A DNA stretch of 19,515 nt from Planktomarina sp. (lineage in GTDB: Bacteria > Pseudomonadota > Alphaproteobacteria > Rhodobacterales > Rhodobacteraceae). Under the pieces are notes generated by a model. That model had not been told where the DNA came from, made no database searches, and saw nothing but the letters and a program-made list of their open reading frames with translations. Shown here piece after piece: positions 1-7,036 of this stretch. The stretch is from positions 1-19,515 of the forward strand of contig JADHLF010000046.1 of NCBI GenBank assembly GCA_016780825.1, in the 5' to 3' direction. Each line of letters opens with the position of its first letter. Position 1 is the first letter of the stretch. The translations under genes were made by a program, and so were the position numbers.

Positions 1-1
1 G

Positions 2-91
2 TGGCGGAGGAACAGGGATTCGAACCCTGGGAGGACTTTCACCCTCGTCGGTTTTCAAGACCGGTGCATTCGACCACTCTGCCACTCCTCC
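2..91 (-). tRNA. tRNA-Ser (anticodon UGA)
   Basis: Read on the minus strand this is a complete 90-nt class II (long variable arm) tRNA. The acceptor arm GGAGGAG pairs with TTCCTCC, with one G:U at the base, followed by discriminator G and an encoded CCA. The anticodon loop is CTTGAAA, giving UGA, so it decodes UCA and other UCN serine codons. The variable arm (GAGGGTGAAAGTCCTC) is long, as in serine tRNAs, and the T arm carries GGTTCGAATCC. The gene lies at the window edge and points away from the dacC operon. Confidence 0.97.
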
Positions 92-102
92 GACAGGCGT
101 CT

Positions 103-130
103 TCTTAATCGCGAGAAATTGATTCAGCAA
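103..130 (-). promoter_or_regulatory. candidate promoter of tRNA-Ser
   Basis: On the minus strand a TTGCTG box (125-130) stands 16 nt before TTAAGA (103-108), about 11 nt from the tRNA 5' end. This placement suits the short leaders of tRNA genes. The -10 match is poor, so this is a position-based guess. Confidence 0.3.
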
Positions 131-219
131 GAGCAAGAATGCCCCGGGGGCGCAAGAAATCGCCTTTGAGCGATGATCATCAATACTGGGCTTTCCACCT
201 GTGCCGCGATTGGGTTAGG

Positions 220-248
220 TTGACCCGTAACAGAGCAGGCGTTTTGAT
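220..248 (+). promoter_or_regulatory. candidate sigma-70 type promoter of the dacC operon
   Basis: TTGACC (220-225) and TTTGAT (243-248) are separated by 17 nt, giving a plausible start near 255 and a leader of about 100 nt. This is the best promoter match in the 262-nt gap between the tRNA and dacC, but the -10 agrees at only four of six positions. It overlaps the inverted repeat at 236-263, so the two readings partly exclude each other. Confidence 0.35.
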
Positions 249-267
249 CGATCCTGACGCCTGTTTT
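236..267 (+). repeat. terminator-like inverted repeat in the dacC upstream region
   Basis: CAGGCGT (236-242) and ACGCCTG (257-263) are perfect 7-bp arms around a 14-nt loop that holds the small palindrome GATCGATC. TTTT follows at 264-267. On the plus strand this resembles a weak intrinsic terminator or attenuator about 90 nt before dacC. As DNA it could equally be an operator. The rest of the 92-353 gap shows no gene. Confidence 0.35.
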
Positions 268-353
268 GGGCGACCGGTTACAATGGATCGGCCATAGATT
301 TTTGGCAGCTGGCGCCAACCGGTGCCGCGCGCGACCATAGCAAGGAGGGGATC

Positions 354-1520
354 ATGCCCAAACATTCCGGACCAATCTTGTTTTTAGCCTGTGTTTGCGC
401 GTGGATCAGCGGGGCAGCCTCGGCCTTTGAAACCAAGGCGCAAGCGGCCTATGTGCTGGATCACGACAGCGGCACCGTGCTGCTGGCCAAGCAAGCGGAG
501 GTGGCGCTTCCTCCGGCCTCAATGTCGAAATTAATGACTCTCTTTTTGGCCTTTGAAGCGCTCCGCGATGGGCGCCTGCGCTGGGAGGAGCGTTTGCCGG
601 TCTCCACCCATGCCATGAGCTATGGCGGATCCACCATGTTTTTGGACACCACGGATCGGGTCACCGTCGAGGATCTCATTCGCGGCATTATCGTCTTATC
701 CGGCAATGACGCCTGCGTTGTGATAGCCGAAGCCCTGTCTTTGGATGGCACCGAAGCGGGCTTTGCAGCGATGATGACCGATCGCGCCAAAGCTCTTGGC
801 ATGGAGCATTCTGTCTTTGCCAATTCCAACGGCTGGCCCGACATCAACCATCGAATGTCGATGAAAGATTTGGCCATTCTGGCGCAGCATTTGATCACCG
901 AATTCCCAGAGCAATACAAGATGTTCTCAGAAACGGAATTTGGATTCGATGGGCGCGCGCCCAGCAACACACGCAACCGCAACCCATTGTTGACCCTTGG
1001 AATCGGCGCAGATGGGCTGAAGACCGGTCACACGGCGGAGGCCGGCTATGGTTTGGTTGGATCGGCGCAACAGGGCGAACGGCGGGTCATTTTCGTTTTG
1101 ACGGGTCTGCAAAGCCAGCAGGAGCGGGCCGAAGAGGCCGAACGCATCGTCACTTGGGCCTTTCGGCAGTTCACCTCAAAAACACTCAGCCAGCCGGGCG
1201 AGGCTTTGGCTCAAGCCGCCGTTTGGATGGGCAGCAGCCGCAACGTTGGCCTATCGCTTGATGGTGCACCGAAGATCCTGATCCCTGTCACAGGCGGGCA
1301 AGAAATCACCTCGAAAATTGTGTATGACGGGCCCTTGCAGGCGCCTATCGTCAAGGGGGATCAGGTCGCCGAACTTGTCATTTCTGTGCCAGGCCTCCCC
1401 GAGACCCGCCTGCCATTGGTCGCGGCGCAGAGCGTCACGCGTGGCGGGTTTTTACCCCGCTTGCGCACAGCCGCCCTCGTGCTATTGCGTAAAGTAAATG
1501 GGGGCCTGTCCGGCACATAG
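354..1520 (+). CDS. dacC: D-alanyl-D-alanine carboxypeptidase, PBP5/6 family (peptidase S11)
   Basis: A 388-residue periplasmic serine DD-carboxypeptidase that removes the terminal D-Ala from peptidoglycan pentapeptides and so limits cross-linking. All three penicillin-binding motifs are present: SxxK as S56-M-S-K59, SGN at 116-118 and KTG at 223-225. A Sec signal peptide covers residues 1-24, with likely cleavage after AASA. The region from about 275 on fits the PBP5 C-terminal beta domain, and the last 25 residues (about 365-388) form a basic, hydrophobic stretch like the amphipathic membrane anchor of this family. The start is set by a strong AAGGAGG a few bases before the ATG. It is the first gene of a six-gene plus-strand operon. 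The exact paralogue name (dacA, dacC or dacF) cannot be settled from sequence alone. Confidence 0.93.
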   Translation: MPKHSGPILFLACVCAWISGAASAFETKAQAAYVLDHDSGTVLLAKQAEVALPPASMSKLMTLFLAFEALRDGRLRWEERLPVSTHAMSYGGSTMFLDTTDRVTVEDLIRGIIVLSGNDACVVIAEALSLDGTEAGFAAMMTDRAKALGMEHSVFANSNGWPDINHRMSMKDLAILAQHLITEFPEQYKMFSETEFGFDGRAPSNTRNRNPLLTLGIGADGLKTGHTAEAGYGLVGSAQQGERRVIFVLTGLQSQQERAEEAERIVTWAFRQFTSKTLSQPGEALAQAAVWMGSSRNVGLSLDGAPKILIPVTGGQEITSKIVYDGPLQAPIVKGDQVAELVISVPGLPETRLPLVAAQSVTRGGFLPRLRTAALVLLRKVNGGLSGT

Positions 1521-2135
1521 ATGACTGACGCAAAATTTTTATCCTTTGAGGGCATAGACGGCTGTGGGAAATCCACCCAAGCCAAGCGTTTGGCTGCCCA
1601 TCTCACCGCTGCGGGCCAAGAGGTGGTCCTCACCCGTGAACCGGGCGGCAGCCCGGGGGCGGAAGCCATCCGCAGGCTTTTGCTGACCGGCGCCACCGAC
1701 AAATGGAGCGCTGAGACCGAGCTGCTATTGTTCACCGCTGCCAGGCGCGATCACCTTGAGCGCACCATCGCCCCTGCCCTATCCGCGGGCAAGATCGTGG
1801 TCTGTGACCGCTTTGCCGACAGCACCCGTGTCTATCAAGGCGCCACGCGCGGGGATCTACGCGGCAAGGTCGATCAGCTGCACAGCGCGATGATTGGCCG
1901 TGAGCCAGACCTGACACTCATCATTGATGTCGACCCTGAAATTGCCCTCGCCCGCGGATTGGCGCGCAACTCCGGCGAGGATCGCTTCGAAGATTTTGGC
2001 CTGCCCTTCCAACAAAAGCTGCGGGCGGGTTTTCTGGCGCTTGCAGAGCAATATCCGCAAAGATGCCGCATTATCGATGGAAATCGCAGCCCGGATGCGA
2101 TTTTTACTGATGTATTGGCACTGGCGACGTCATGA
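1521..2135 (+). CDS. tmk: thymidylate kinase (dTMP kinase)
   Basis: A 204-residue cytoplasmic kinase converting dTMP and ATP to dTDP, an essential step of dTTP supply. The P-loop GIDGCGKS is at 11-18, the DR(F/Y) motif at 96-98 (VCDRF) and the TMP-binding REPGG at 39-43. A basic lid segment around 144-156 ends in GEDRFE. The P-loop has no arginine and the arginines sit in the lid, which matches class II (E. coli-like) enzymes. The length is normal. The ATG directly abuts the dacC stop with no obvious independent ribosome binding site, so it is probably translationally coupled to dacC. It overlaps holB by 4 nt, so the kinase and a clamp-loader subunit are co-expressed. Confidence 0.96.
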   Translation: MTDAKFLSFEGIDGCGKSTQAKRLAAHLTAAGQEVVLTREPGGSPGAEAIRRLLLTGATDKWSAETELLLFTAARRDHLERTIAPALSAGKIVVCDRFADSTRVYQGATRGDLRGKVDQLHSAMIGREPDLTLIIDVDPEIALARGLARNSGEDRFEDFGLPFQQKLRAGFLALAEQYPQRCRIIDGNRSPDAIFTDVLALATS

Positions 2136-3256
2136 GTGATCTGCCACAAGCCGATCGCATTGCCGGCCTGCCTCACCCCTGTGAAACCGAACAATTATTC
2201 GGCCAAGATGCCGCTTGCGCGCAGGTCTTGGAGGCCTTCAACGGGGACCGGATGCATCATGCTTGGATGCTGACTGGCCCCAAAGGGATTGGCAAAGCCA
2301 GCCTTGCCTATCACATCGCACGTTTTTTGCTTGCCGCCGAGCCCGCCGGAGACAGTCTCTTTGGCGCGCGGCCGGAGGCTAAAAGCCTAATCGTTCCCGC
2401 CGATCTTCCGGTGGCGCGCCGTATCCGGGCGGGATCGGAGCCGGGCCTTTGTGTCTTGCGCCGGCCTGTGGATGAAAAAACTGGCAAGCTCAGGACCGTG
2501 ATCCCCGTCGATACCGTGCGCGAATTGCGCCGGTTCTTCAGCCTCTCGGCCGGTGGCAATGGTCGGAGGGTGGTCATTGTCGACTGCATTGATGACATGA
2601 ATGCCAATGCGGCCAATGCGTTGCTCAAAGTTCTGGAAGAGCCGCCGCAAGATGCGATCTTATTGCTCGTGACCCATCAGCCAAGCCGGATTTTGCCCAC
2701 CATTCGTTCGCGCTGCCGCAGCGTGGCCTGCGCGCCTCTGTCGCCCGAGGATTTACAACGCGCCTTTGCACAGGCCTTGCCGGGGCAGGCGTTTGACCCG
2801 GGCCTAAACGCGCTGGCGGCAGGTTCTGTGGGACGGGCCGCAGAGCTGGCTCTCACCGGTGGCGTCGACACCTACCGCGCCATTGTGAGCCTGTGCCACG
2901 GCTTGCCGCAGCTCGATCGCAGCGCTCTGCTCAAATTGGCCAATTCTTCAGGCCGTGCCAGTGATGGACCATTGGACCAGCTTCTCGATCTTTTTGATCT
3001 ATTTCTGGCCCGTCTGGCCCGCGCCGGGGTAAGCGCAGCTGGGCAAGAGGCGGCAAGCGGCGAGGCGGAGATCTTCGCCCGCCTCTGCCCCGGACCCGCA
3101 GCCGCCCGAATTTGGGCCGATGCCCAGCTCGAGCTCAGCCAAAGAGCGCGGCAGGGGAAGACAGCCAACCTTGACCCCAGTTCGCTGATCTTAGATATGG
3201 GATTAAAGATAGAAGAAACCGCGTCGAAAATCTTGCGCGAGAAAGGTCTTTCGTGA
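2132..3256 (+). CDS. holB: DNA polymerase III subunit delta-prime (clamp loader)
   Basis: A 374-residue AAA+ family subunit of the clamp-loader complex that places the beta sliding clamp on primed DNA. Walker A-like GPKGIGKAS lies at 49-57, a Walker B region (VVIVDCIDDM) at 147-156, the conserved ANALLKVLEEPP at 161-172 and the SRC arginine-finger motif at 193-195. The C-terminal third is helical, as expected for the collar domain. The four-cysteine zinc module found between Walker A and B in E. coli delta-prime is absent; only C107 lies in that stretch. The start is fixed by the ATGA overlap with tmk, and the stop overlaps the GTG of tatD. It is longer than E. coli HolB (334 residues). Confidence 0.93.
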   Translation: MSDLPQADRIAGLPHPCETEQLFGQDAACAQVLEAFNGDRMHHAWMLTGPKGIGKASLAYHIARFLLAAEPAGDSLFGARPEAKSLIVPADLPVARRIRAGSEPGLCVLRRPVDEKTGKLRTVIPVDTVRELRRFFSLSAGGNGRRVVIVDCIDDMNANAANALLKVLEEPPQDAILLLVTHQPSRILPTIRSRCRSVACAPLSPEDLQRAFAQALPGQAFDPGLNALAAGSVGRAAELALTGGVDTYRAIVSLCHGLPQLDRSALLKLANSSGRASDGPLDQLLDLFDLFLARLARAGVSAAGQEAASGEAEIFARLCPGPAAARIWADAQLELSQRARQGKTANLDPSSLILDMGLKIEETASKILREKGLS

Positions 3257-4041
3257 TCGAGGCGCCAAAACTGACCGACAGCCATTGCCATCTTGATTTT
3301 CCAGATTTTGAGGGCGAGCTAGACCAGATCATCGCGCGGGCGGCCGAGGCCGGCGTGCGCCGTATGGTGACGATTTGCACACGCCTGCGCCAAGAGCCCC
3401 AGGTGCGCGCCATTGCCGAAACCTATGCGCCGGTCTTCTATGCCGCCGGCATCCATCCGATGCATGCCGACAAAGAGCCACTGGCCAAGGTCGAAGAGTT
3501 GCTCGCTCTGGCGACGCATCCGAAATTTGTCGCCATCGGCGAAACCGGACTGGATTATCACTACACCGCCGAGAGCGCCGAACTGCAAAAGCACTCCTTG
3601 CGGGTTCATATTGAGGCCGCTCAAAAAAGCAACCTGCCTTTGATTATCCATGCGCGCGCCGCTGATGAGGATATGGCTGAAATTTTGAGCTCTGAATATC
3701 GCAACGCACCCTTTAGCTGCGTCATGCATTGTTTCAGCTCATCACCTGAGCTTGCACGCGCGGCTTTGGATTTGGGGTTTTACCTGTCCATGTCCGGCAT
3801 CGCCACATTCCCAAAATCCCAAGAGGTGCGCGACATCTTCGCATCGGCCCCCTTGAACAGGATATTAGTGGAAACTGACGCCCCCTATCTCGCGCCACCG
3901 CCCTACCGCGGCAAACGCAATGAACCGGCCTATACCGCCTATACCGCTCAGGTCGGCGCCGATGTCTTCGGCCTCTCGTTGACGGAATTTGCCGCCCAAA
4001 CCGAGGCCAACTTTGAGCGTCTCTTTTGGAAAGCCGCATGA
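3253..4041 (+). CDS. TatD family metal-dependent hydrolase (DNase)
   Basis: A 262-residue TIM-barrel hydrolase of the TatD/YcfH type. Expected metal ligands are all visible: HxH as H11-C-H13, E97 (IGETGLDYH), H133 (LIIHAR), H159 (VMHCF) and D209 (LVETDAPYLAP). TatD proteins are metal-dependent nucleases linked to 3'-5' DNA repair or DNA breakdown; the true substrate of this copy is not known. The start is GTG, chosen because its GTGA overlaps the holB stop and the next in-frame methionine would remove the HxH motif. The end overlaps the next gene by ATGA. TatD and the following MBL hydrolase commonly follow holB in alphaproteobacteria. I see no metG between holB and tatD, where I recall some alphaproteobacteria carry it. 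Confidence 0.92.
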   Translation: MIEAPKLTDSHCHLDFPDFEGELDQIIARAAEAGVRRMVTICTRLRQEPQVRAIAETYAPVFYAAGIHPMHADKEPLAKVEELLALATHPKFVAIGETGLDYHYTAESAELQKHSLRVHIEAAQKSNLPLIIHARAADEDMAEILSSEYRNAPFSCVMHCFSSSPELARAALDLGFYLSMSGIATFPKSQEVRDIFASAPLNRILVETDAPYLAPPPYRGKRNEPAYTAYTAQVGADVFGLSLTEFAAQTEANFERLFWKAA

Positions 4042-4826
4042 TGCGCCGGGTCACTATATTGGGATGCGGCTCCTCGGGCGGCGTGCCGCGTTTGGGTGAC
4101 AATTGGGGCGCTTGCGATCCAGGCAATCCCAAAAATCGCCGCCATCGTTGCTCCATTTTGATCGAGCAATCCGGGTCAGAGGGCACAACGCGCGTCCTCA
4201 TCGACAGTTCGCCCGATTTGCGCACGCAATTATTGACGGCACAGGTGGGCGCGCTGGACGCCGTGGTTTACACCCATGCCCATGCAGATCACGTGCACGG
4301 GCTGGACGATCTGCGGATGATCGTTATCAACATGCGCCGCCGCCTACCGGTTTGGGCAGATGGGCCAACAAAATCCGATCTGTTGTCGCGGTTCTCCTAT
4401 GCGTTTGAAACACCCGAAGGCTCAAGCTACCCGCCCATCTTGGAGATGAATGACATAAGCGGCCCCTTCGCCATCACAGGGGCCGGTGGCGCGCTCGACT
4501 TCACCCCCTTTGAAGTGGCCCATGGCACAATCACCGCGCTGGGATTTCGCATTGGCGATATGGTGTATTTGCCCGATGTCTCCGACATCCCCCAAAATGC
4601 CTGGTCGCATTTACAAGGTCTCGACCTTTGGATTGTCGATGCGCTGCGCTATGATCCTCACCCCTCTCACACGCACTTGGAAAAAACCCTTGAGTGGATT
4701 GCACAGGTGCAGCCAAAACGCGCAATATTAACCAACATGCATGTGGATTTGGACTACGCGACATTGCAAGCCGAGTTGCCCGATGGCGTTGTGCCGGCCT
4801 TCGATATGATGACAGAAGTCCTCTGA
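4038..4826 (+). CDS. MBL-fold metallohydrolase, PhnP-like
   Basis: A 262-residue metallo-beta-lactamase-fold hydrolase. The metal motif HxHxDH is at 80-85 (H80, H82, D84, H85). Further ligands are likely H162 (VAHG), D180 (YLPDVSD) and H235 (TNMHVDLDY). The N-terminal GCGSSGGVPR and the CDPxNPKNRRHRCS segment are typical of the PhnP/cyclic phosphodiesterase-like branch. No phn genes are nearby, so a phosphonate role is not implied and the substrate is unknown. The ATG at 4038 is preferred because it makes a 4-nt ATGA overlap with tatD; an in-frame TTG at 4026 would lie deeper in tatD without benefit. Confidence 0.9.
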   Translation: MMRRVTILGCGSSGGVPRLGDNWGACDPGNPKNRRHRCSILIEQSGSEGTTRVLIDSSPDLRTQLLTAQVGALDAVVYTHAHADHVHGLDDLRMIVINMRRRLPVWADGPTKSDLLSRFSYAFETPEGSSYPPILEMNDISGPFAITGAGGALDFTPFEVAHGTITALGFRIGDMVYLPDVSDIPQNAWSHLQGLDLWIVDALRYDPHPSHTHLEKTLEWIAQVQPKRAILTNMHVDLDYATLQAELPDGVVPAFDMMTEVL

Positions 4827-4827
4827 C

Positions 4828-5757
4828 ATGAGCATCCTGCTCCAAGTGATCCTGCCGGTATTTTTCGTCGTTGGCTTTGGATATCTGGCCGTTTGGCGCC
4901 AGTGGTTCTCCGACGCAGGGGTTGGCGCCTTAATGGCCTTCACGCAAAATTTTGCAATTCCGTGTTTGCTGTTTCGTGCCATCTCAACGTTGGACCTGGG
5001 GCAAACCTTCCAACCGGGGCTGCTCGGAAGCTTTTACATCGGCGCGATCGCCGGTTTTGCCGCGGGCCTGTTCGGGGCGCGCATCCTGTTCAAGCGCAGT
5101 TGGGAAGACAGTGTGGCCATCGGGTTTTGCTGCCTCTTCTCAAATACAGTGCTCTTGGGCCTGCCCATCACAGAACGGGCCTATGGCGCGGATGCCCTGA
5201 CCGCAAATTTTGCCATCATCGCGGTCCATGCACCGATCGGATATACCCTCGGCATCACGGTGATGGAGCTGGTCCGAGGACGCGGCCTAAGCGGCCGCGC
5301 GCTTTTGCGTAAAATATTAAAATCAGTATTTAAAAATGCGTTGGTGATTGCCCTGAGCCTTGGGTTTGCGATCAATTTGTCGGGCTTTGTTTTGCCAGAA
5401 ATCATCACCGATGGCATTGATCTTTTGTCCCGAGGTGCTCTGCCGGCAGCCCTGTTTGGCTTGGGCGGTGTTTTGGTGCGATATCGGCCGGAGGGGGATA
5501 TCCGGGTAATTTTATATATCTGCGCGATTTCGCTTTTGCTTCATCCCGCTTTGGTTTGGATCACAGGAAGCTATGTCAATCTCTCCACCGGTGATTTTCG
5601 CAGCGCGGTCCTGACCGCCGCCATGGCGCCGGGCGTCAACGCCTATATTTTCGCGCAAATGTATGGGCGCGCGCAGCGGGTCGCGGCTTCTGCCGTCTTG
5701 ATCAGCACCGGTCTCACGATTTTCACCGCAAGCCTCTGGCTCTACGCGCTGGGCTAG
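4828..5757 (+). CDS. AEC family transporter (auxin efflux carrier type)
   Basis: A 309-residue integral inner-membrane carrier, predicted to have about ten hydrophobic segments spread over the whole length. The first begins at residue 4 (LLQVILPVFFVVGFGYLAV). The N-terminal FTQNFAIPCLLF and the C-terminal AAMAPGVNAYIFAQMY match conserved AEC (membrane transport protein) stretches. Characterised bacterial members move small carboxylates such as malate or malonate, but the substrate here cannot be read from the sequence. It starts 1 nt after the MBL gene stop and is the last gene of the operon. It ends 3 nt from the stop of a convergent gene, with no hairpin terminator in between. Inclusion of a carrier in this wall/replication operon looks accidental rather than functional. 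Confidence 0.9.
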   Translation: MSILLQVILPVFFVVGFGYLAVWRQWFSDAGVGALMAFTQNFAIPCLLFRAISTLDLGQTFQPGLLGSFYIGAIAGFAAGLFGARILFKRSWEDSVAIGFCCLFSNTVLLGLPITERAYGADALTANFAIIAVHAPIGYTLGITVMELVRGRGLSGRALLRKILKSVFKNALVIALSLGFAINLSGFVLPEIITDGIDLLSRGALPAALFGLGGVLVRYRPEGDIRVILYICAISLLLHPALVWITGSYVNLSTGDFRSAVLTAAMAPGVNAYIFAQMYGRAQRVAASAVLISTGLTIFTASLWLYALG

Positions 5758-5760
5758 AGC

Positions 5761-6846
5761 TCAGGCTTCGGCAAATCTCGAGGCCCGAAAACCCGACAAC
5801 AGGGGACTCGGGCGGCCTTGCAATATTTCCTCAGCCAACAGCTGTCCGATCAATGGACCAAGGGTCACACCGCTGTGCATCACGGCCAGAAAAACCCCCG
5901 GAGCGCCGGGAACCGCGCCCACCACCGGCAGGCCATCCAAGGGCACGGGGCGCTCCCCCAGCTTCACTTCAGCCAGCGACACATCCGGTTGGCCGCGCAA
6001 TTTTTGGCGAATCCGCGCAATCACAGCAGTCGCAAGCGCGGGCGCATCCTGGGATGGATCCAAATCACCACTGAAGATTTCCCCCGCGACAATACTGCCA
6101 TCGGGATTTTGTCTAAAATGCACATCGGGCGTCATGAGAATATGATGAATGCGCGTCTGCACCGGCCGGGTTTGCACGATCATGCCGCGTTTATTGGCCA
6201 TGGGCAAAGCCCAGCCGACACCCGCCAGATCGCGGCAGGCCGCGGCGCCCGTGGCCAAAATCACGAAATCACAGGGCAGATCGCCGGCATTGGTCTGAAC
6301 AATATGGCCGGCACCAGGACGGGATCGCACCGCCGTCACTTGCCGTTCGGGGCAAAGCTGCCCGCCGCGCCGCGCCACATGCGCCAGAAGGGACCGCGCC
6401 ACAGATTGAGCCTGCGCGGCCCCTTCCATAGGCGTGAACAGCGCATGGGCGGGACAGGCGCGCAGATTGGGCTCAAGCGCCGCAATCTCATCGTGATCAA
6501 GGCACCGGGCCTCGTAGCCCCGCGCGGTCAGACTGGCAAATTGCGCTTCAAAATCTTGCCCCGCATCTTCCCACCACAGCGTGCCTGGCCAGCTGGCATG
6601 GGCCTGCAAGTCAAACCTCTGCCCCAGGTCGCGGAAGGCCGTGACGGCCGCAGATCGCAGATCGAAATAGGCTTGGGTTTCAGCAAAACTGGCATTGATC
6701 CAGCCAAAGGAGTTGGCACTGGCCAAGCCGCCCAATGGGCCCTGATCCACAACGGTGACCGCGGCGCCAAGATCTTGGCAGGCCAAAGCCGTGCTGGCGC
6801 CGATGATTCCAGATCCCACGATCACAACTTTTGCAACTGCCGTCAT
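5761..6846 (-). CDS. NAD(P)/FAD-dependent oxidoreductase, DadA-like (DAO family)
   Basis: A 361-residue flavoprotein of the D-amino acid oxidase/glycine oxidase superfamily. The Rossmann motif GSGIIG is at 11-16, D34 ends the second strand where it would bind the adenosine ribose, and the second FAD motif VILATG is at 195-200. The C-terminal signature GERPVPLDGLPVVG (297-310) followed by VMHSGVTLGPLIG is characteristic. The group oxidises amines or D-amino acids to imines; the substrate is not predictable and it is shorter than E. coli DadA (432 residues). The upstream ribosome site (CAGGA) is weak and close to the ATG. It is convergent with the AEC carrier gene and divergent from uvrB. A link to a transported amino acid is possible but unproven. 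Confidence 0.87.
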   Translation of the reverse strand: MTAVAKVVIVGSGIIGASTALACQDLGAAVTVVDQGPLGGLASANSFGWINASFAETQAYFDLRSAAVTAFRDLGQRFDLQAHASWPGTLWWEDAGQDFEAQFASLTARGYEARCLDHDEIAALEPNLRACPAHALFTPMEGAAQAQSVARSLLAHVARRGGQLCPERQVTAVRSRPGAGHIVQTNAGDLPCDFVILATGAAACRDLAGVGWALPMANKRGMIVQTRPVQTRIHHILMTPDVHFRQNPDGSIVAGEIFSGDLDPSQDAPALATAVIARIRQKLRGQPDVSLAEVKLGERPVPLDGLPVVGAVPGAPGVFLAVMHSGVTLGPLIGQLLAEEILQGRPSPLLSGFRASRFAEA

Positions 6847-6878
6847 ATCCTGCCCGTCCGTCCCTGCGCTTTCGCCCC

Positions 6879-6914
6879 TTGGGCGAGCATGACATGTTCG
6901 CAGCCTGCGCCCAA
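6879..6914. promoter_or_regulatory. nested inverted repeats in the oxidoreductase/uvrB divergent gap
   Basis: Outer arms TTGGGCG (6879-6885) and CGCCCAA (6908-6914) are perfect. Inside, GAGCATG-A-CATGTTC (6885-6899) is a near-perfect palindrome with one mismatch. It lies 33-68 nt upstream of the oxidoreductase start, a fitting place for an operator. No alphaproteobacterial LexA pattern (GTTC-N7-GTTC) was seen in the 190-nt gap, and no convincing promoter could be assigned in either direction. Confidence 0.3.
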
Positions 6915-7024
6915 AGCAATTTTCATCCCAAGCGGGGAAAAATGATCACAGCGGGGGATTGAATCGGAGTTTGCCGATCCGCCCCCTTGTTTCTGCCCCA
7001 CAGAAGGCCAAATCTAGAAGGCAC

Positions 7025-7030
7025 AAGGAA
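7025..7030 (+). promoter_or_regulatory. ribosome binding site that fixes the uvrB start
   Basis: AAGGAA sits 6 nt before the ATG at 7037. The alternative in-frame TTG at 6959 would add 26 residues of basic, low-information sequence. The site therefore favours the ATG. Confidence 0.7.
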
Positions 7031-7036
7031 TCAAAA

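Noticed and set aside
5818..6945. Long plus-strand open frame (375 codons) opposite the FAD oxidoreductase gene
   Set aside because: It is an antisense shadow of a clear family protein, its translation is rich in His, Arg and Gln without domains, and it has no convincing ribosome site.
6847..7036. LexA (SOS) box before uvrB
   Set aside because: The alphaproteobacterial pattern GTTC-N7-GTTC was searched for by eye on both strands and not found; the single GTTC near 6896 has no partner at the right distance.
6959..7036. TTG start giving a 755-residue UvrB
   Set aside because: The ATG at 7037 has AAGGAA at proper spacing, and the extra residues show no UvrB-like sequence.
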